Shown: one piece after another, positions 61,606-64,000 of the stretch | Layout: each line of letters begins with the position of its first letter | Position numbering within the stretch: position 1 is the first letter of the stretch | Assembly (NCBI GenBank): GCA_036924285.1 | Contig: JAYKYS010000001.1 | Span: forward strand, 39,245,501-39,309,500 | Length of the DNA stretch: 64,000 bases | Reading direction: 5' to 3' | From: Asterella californica | Lineage: Eukaryota; Streptophyta; Marchantiopsida; Marchantiales; Aytoniaceae | Position numbers and translations under genes: made by a program | Notes under the pieces: model-generated | What the model saw: the letters and a program-made list of their open reading frames with translations, nothing else | Told to the model about the DNA's origin: nothing | Databases searched by the model: none

Positions 61606-64000
61606 CCAAAACGCGAATATCTTCCCCACAACCTTCTGTGATCGTCGGGAAAGATGTAAGTGTTATGTAAAAGTTTTGTATTAGACTGTTACGAAAATAT
61701 AAATTTAATCCAAACATTAATACATTCCTTAGCCTTTCCACCCTTCTAACTGTATGATGTGATGAGATTGTATGATTAAATTAGTAGTTGGATCTGTATA
61801 TATCTCTCGGAATTTTAAACTACCACTAGAACCCGATGGGTATGAATAGTCGATGTGATCCTGTTGTTGCTTTATTCTGTCGTTGGATCGTGGATTAAAG
61901 AGTTTTTCTTGTAATTATACATTATAAAAGTTCTCACTGTATATACTAGTTAGTTAGATTCTAAGCGCTTAATTTCATTAAAATGATGGAATTACTTGCC
62001 AATAGTTCTGCGGAATAAACTTGATCAAGTGCTCTCGTGCTTACTGTATTCAGATTCATCGCTGTTTCCTTCACTTTTCTTCAGTTTCTCCGTTAGTTCA
62101 GCTAAGTTATTTGTATGGGGTTATCCTTCACAGTCTCTCCAGTCTCATTAGTTTTGGAACAACAAGATATCTTATATCCTTTTTCTTCCATCTTGATGAC
62201 TTAATTTTCAACGTACACATCGATAACTGAAAACATTTGTCCGCTACTTGGAGCAAAATATGAGCATGCATTATACTCATTTGGTTATTAACTATTTTTT
62301 CACTAGTATCCAGTACGATTCTAGTTACTACATTTTGTAATTTGCTATACTAGTACTTCTCAAGAAACAGATTAGTATCATTAGATAATATGCTGCTCAT
62401 AAGTAAGGGTTGGCTTTGTGATAGAACCGGTGGTAACAGGTCAAAATGACGACTTCCTGCTGTGGGTGCAAGCTTATGCATCAAATCATACCGCATGGAG
62501 TTTTACCTATCTTCTATGTCTACTTTGTCTCAAGGATTCCTCTCGTACTATAAACATGGTCCTAAGCAATGAAGTTATTCTGTTTTATAACAGAGTTTAA
62601 GGAAATTTTCATGAATATCATGAAGCAACCTCCATTCTTGACGTACATCTTGAGCCAGTAAGATAATGCACCTTGGGTTGTTAATTGGTTCCAAGATGGA
62701 AACGCAACTTTCATGTTGTGGTCTGAAAGAGAAAATTTTCCTGCCAAAAGAAAATCTTACTTAGTCTATCTTCTCGTATCTTACTTAGTCTATCGTCTCG
62801 ATCGTCATTCTGACAGCATTAGTGCACCACAACCATTAGTTCAAACATATCACAACCAGCATATCTCATCCTCTACCCTACTACCTTAAACTCCATTGCT
62901 CTCATTCATTACACGTCTTAACAAGAGGCTTACGTGCTTTATAGCACGAGTAAATACGTCTATCGGTAACTCTTTGGAAGGTCGATGGGAATATTTCTTC
63001 TTCATTGACACTGTGAAGTTATTGAACAGATAACATGCAGTATAGCATTCTTAGCACAGTAACAACTTCAAGAAAGCTTGCATGTAATGTGCAAATAAAG
63101 TCAGCTTTTTGAGACTGACTACTTGGGCAGCTGAGTTTAACTTCATTCACTATAGTTTCAATCATCAAACTGTCAGAAATAGCGCTCAAACTTCTGTTGA
63201 AGAAACTGGAAGAAACTGAAATCAGAAGCTGAATTGTAGTGTCTTTTGTCAAAAGTAACGCTCGTACTTCGAGGTTCATTCTTATATATTCATGGTTTGC
63301 TACGGTACTCATCATTTAAAATAAACATCTATTTTATTTAGACGATCTACAAGAATCAGATAATTTTCAAGACTTATTTATCCTGTCTCTCGAGTATATA
63401 TACCAAAAGCTAGTCAAAACATCTAATCCTGATTATAGTTTATGCAACCAAAGGACTGAAATATTCAAGTAAACACTCCGTCAGCAACTCAAGCTTCACA
63501 CTCGCTCAGTAGAGAACGGCAGTTCAATCTTGCTTCCACATCCTCTAAACTCAGTGAAACCTGCTGCCACATGATGCACATTCGCCAAGTCCAAGTGCCT
63601 AGACCTAATTTGATCATTAGCTTTACGATACATCTGCTGCTCAAGCAGGTGAGCGAAATATATACCACCTTTGACTTCGACTGCTGTCCTCAACAGGTGA
63701 AGATAACGAGAAAACTCACGGGGATAGAGCTCGACCGACCACACATTGAAGATTCAACTCCGTGAGTTGGAGTGATCCGTGTATCGTTCCAGTGTGCGCC
63801 GCTTCACTTCTGGAATGTTAGGAGGAAGGAGAACGCATGGTGGGCGGGACATTCACCTTCGTGATCTTCAGTCGTAACTACATGGGCTCCCTCTTCTGTC
63901 TTCAATCCAGCTGCGGTTGAGAGCTGCAAATATCTGCTCTCGGAAGTCGAAGTGCTCAACGTGCTCGACATGATGAAACTCTTCAGTCTCGGTCAGCGTT
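61606..64000. other. Right-end spacer with a possible gene fragment at the edge
   Basis: 61.6-63.4 kb is AT-rich with no recognised gene. From 63.5 kb GC rises. On the minus strand, 64000 down to about 63872 reads EEFHHVEHVEHFDFREQIFAALNRSW to a stop, and 63744 down to 63496 is open for 82 codons (ELYPREFSRYLHLLRT.., RGCGSKIELPF..). These could be final exons of a gene entering from the right. No family is recognised and the splice borders are not clear. Confidence 0.3.

Overview
This is nuclear DNA from a land plant or a close streptophyte. The genes have many short introns with GT-AG borders. They include a CDKC kinase with the plant PITAIRE helix, a phi-class glutathione transferase with the plant three-exon layout, and a plant-type PRMT1. 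A Ty3/gypsy element with an FLDD reverse-transcriptase box and the generally low GC suggest a bryophyte, possibly a moss. That last step is inference; nothing here names a species.

Layout. 1-7.7 kb is GC-richer DNA with no convincing gene but with tandem duplications and two perfect hairpins. 7.73-8.80 kb holds a three-exon GST (+). 8.8-12.4 kb is AT-rich spacer with hairpin repeats. 12.43-16.76 kb (-) holds a complete PRMT1-type arginine methyltransferase that I could assemble from nine coding exons, one of them only 11 nt long. 18.6-22.5 kb (-) is a decayed PIF/Harbinger transposon with transposase and Myb-like genes, interrupted by an old solo LTR. 22.5-28.7 kb and 37.7-44.9 kb are AT-rich transposon graveyard. 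Between them sits a young 8.97 kb Ty3/gypsy element (28697-37669, -) with near-identical 1329 bp LTRs and a damaged integrase frame. 44.92-45.74 kb (-) is an intronless aldo-keto reductase. 48.7-49.1 kb carries a broken coding relic with HMH and YxxK boxes suggestive of an HUH replication endonuclease. 54.32-58.66 kb (+) is a complete CDKC kinase in 12 coding exons. The last 5 kb have a tRNA-derived sequence, more hairpin repeats and a possible gene fragment at the right edge.

The host genes are unrelated housekeeping or stress functions: transcription elongation kinase, arginine methylation, and two detoxification enzymes. They do not form an operon or cluster. The most unusual signal is a dispersed family of paired hairpins near 10.4, 10.8, 50.6, 52.7 and 61.5 kb. 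The two arms of each copy match each other better than they match the same arm in other copies. Exon maps were built by eye from splice borders, reading phase and family resemblance, without transcript evidence.
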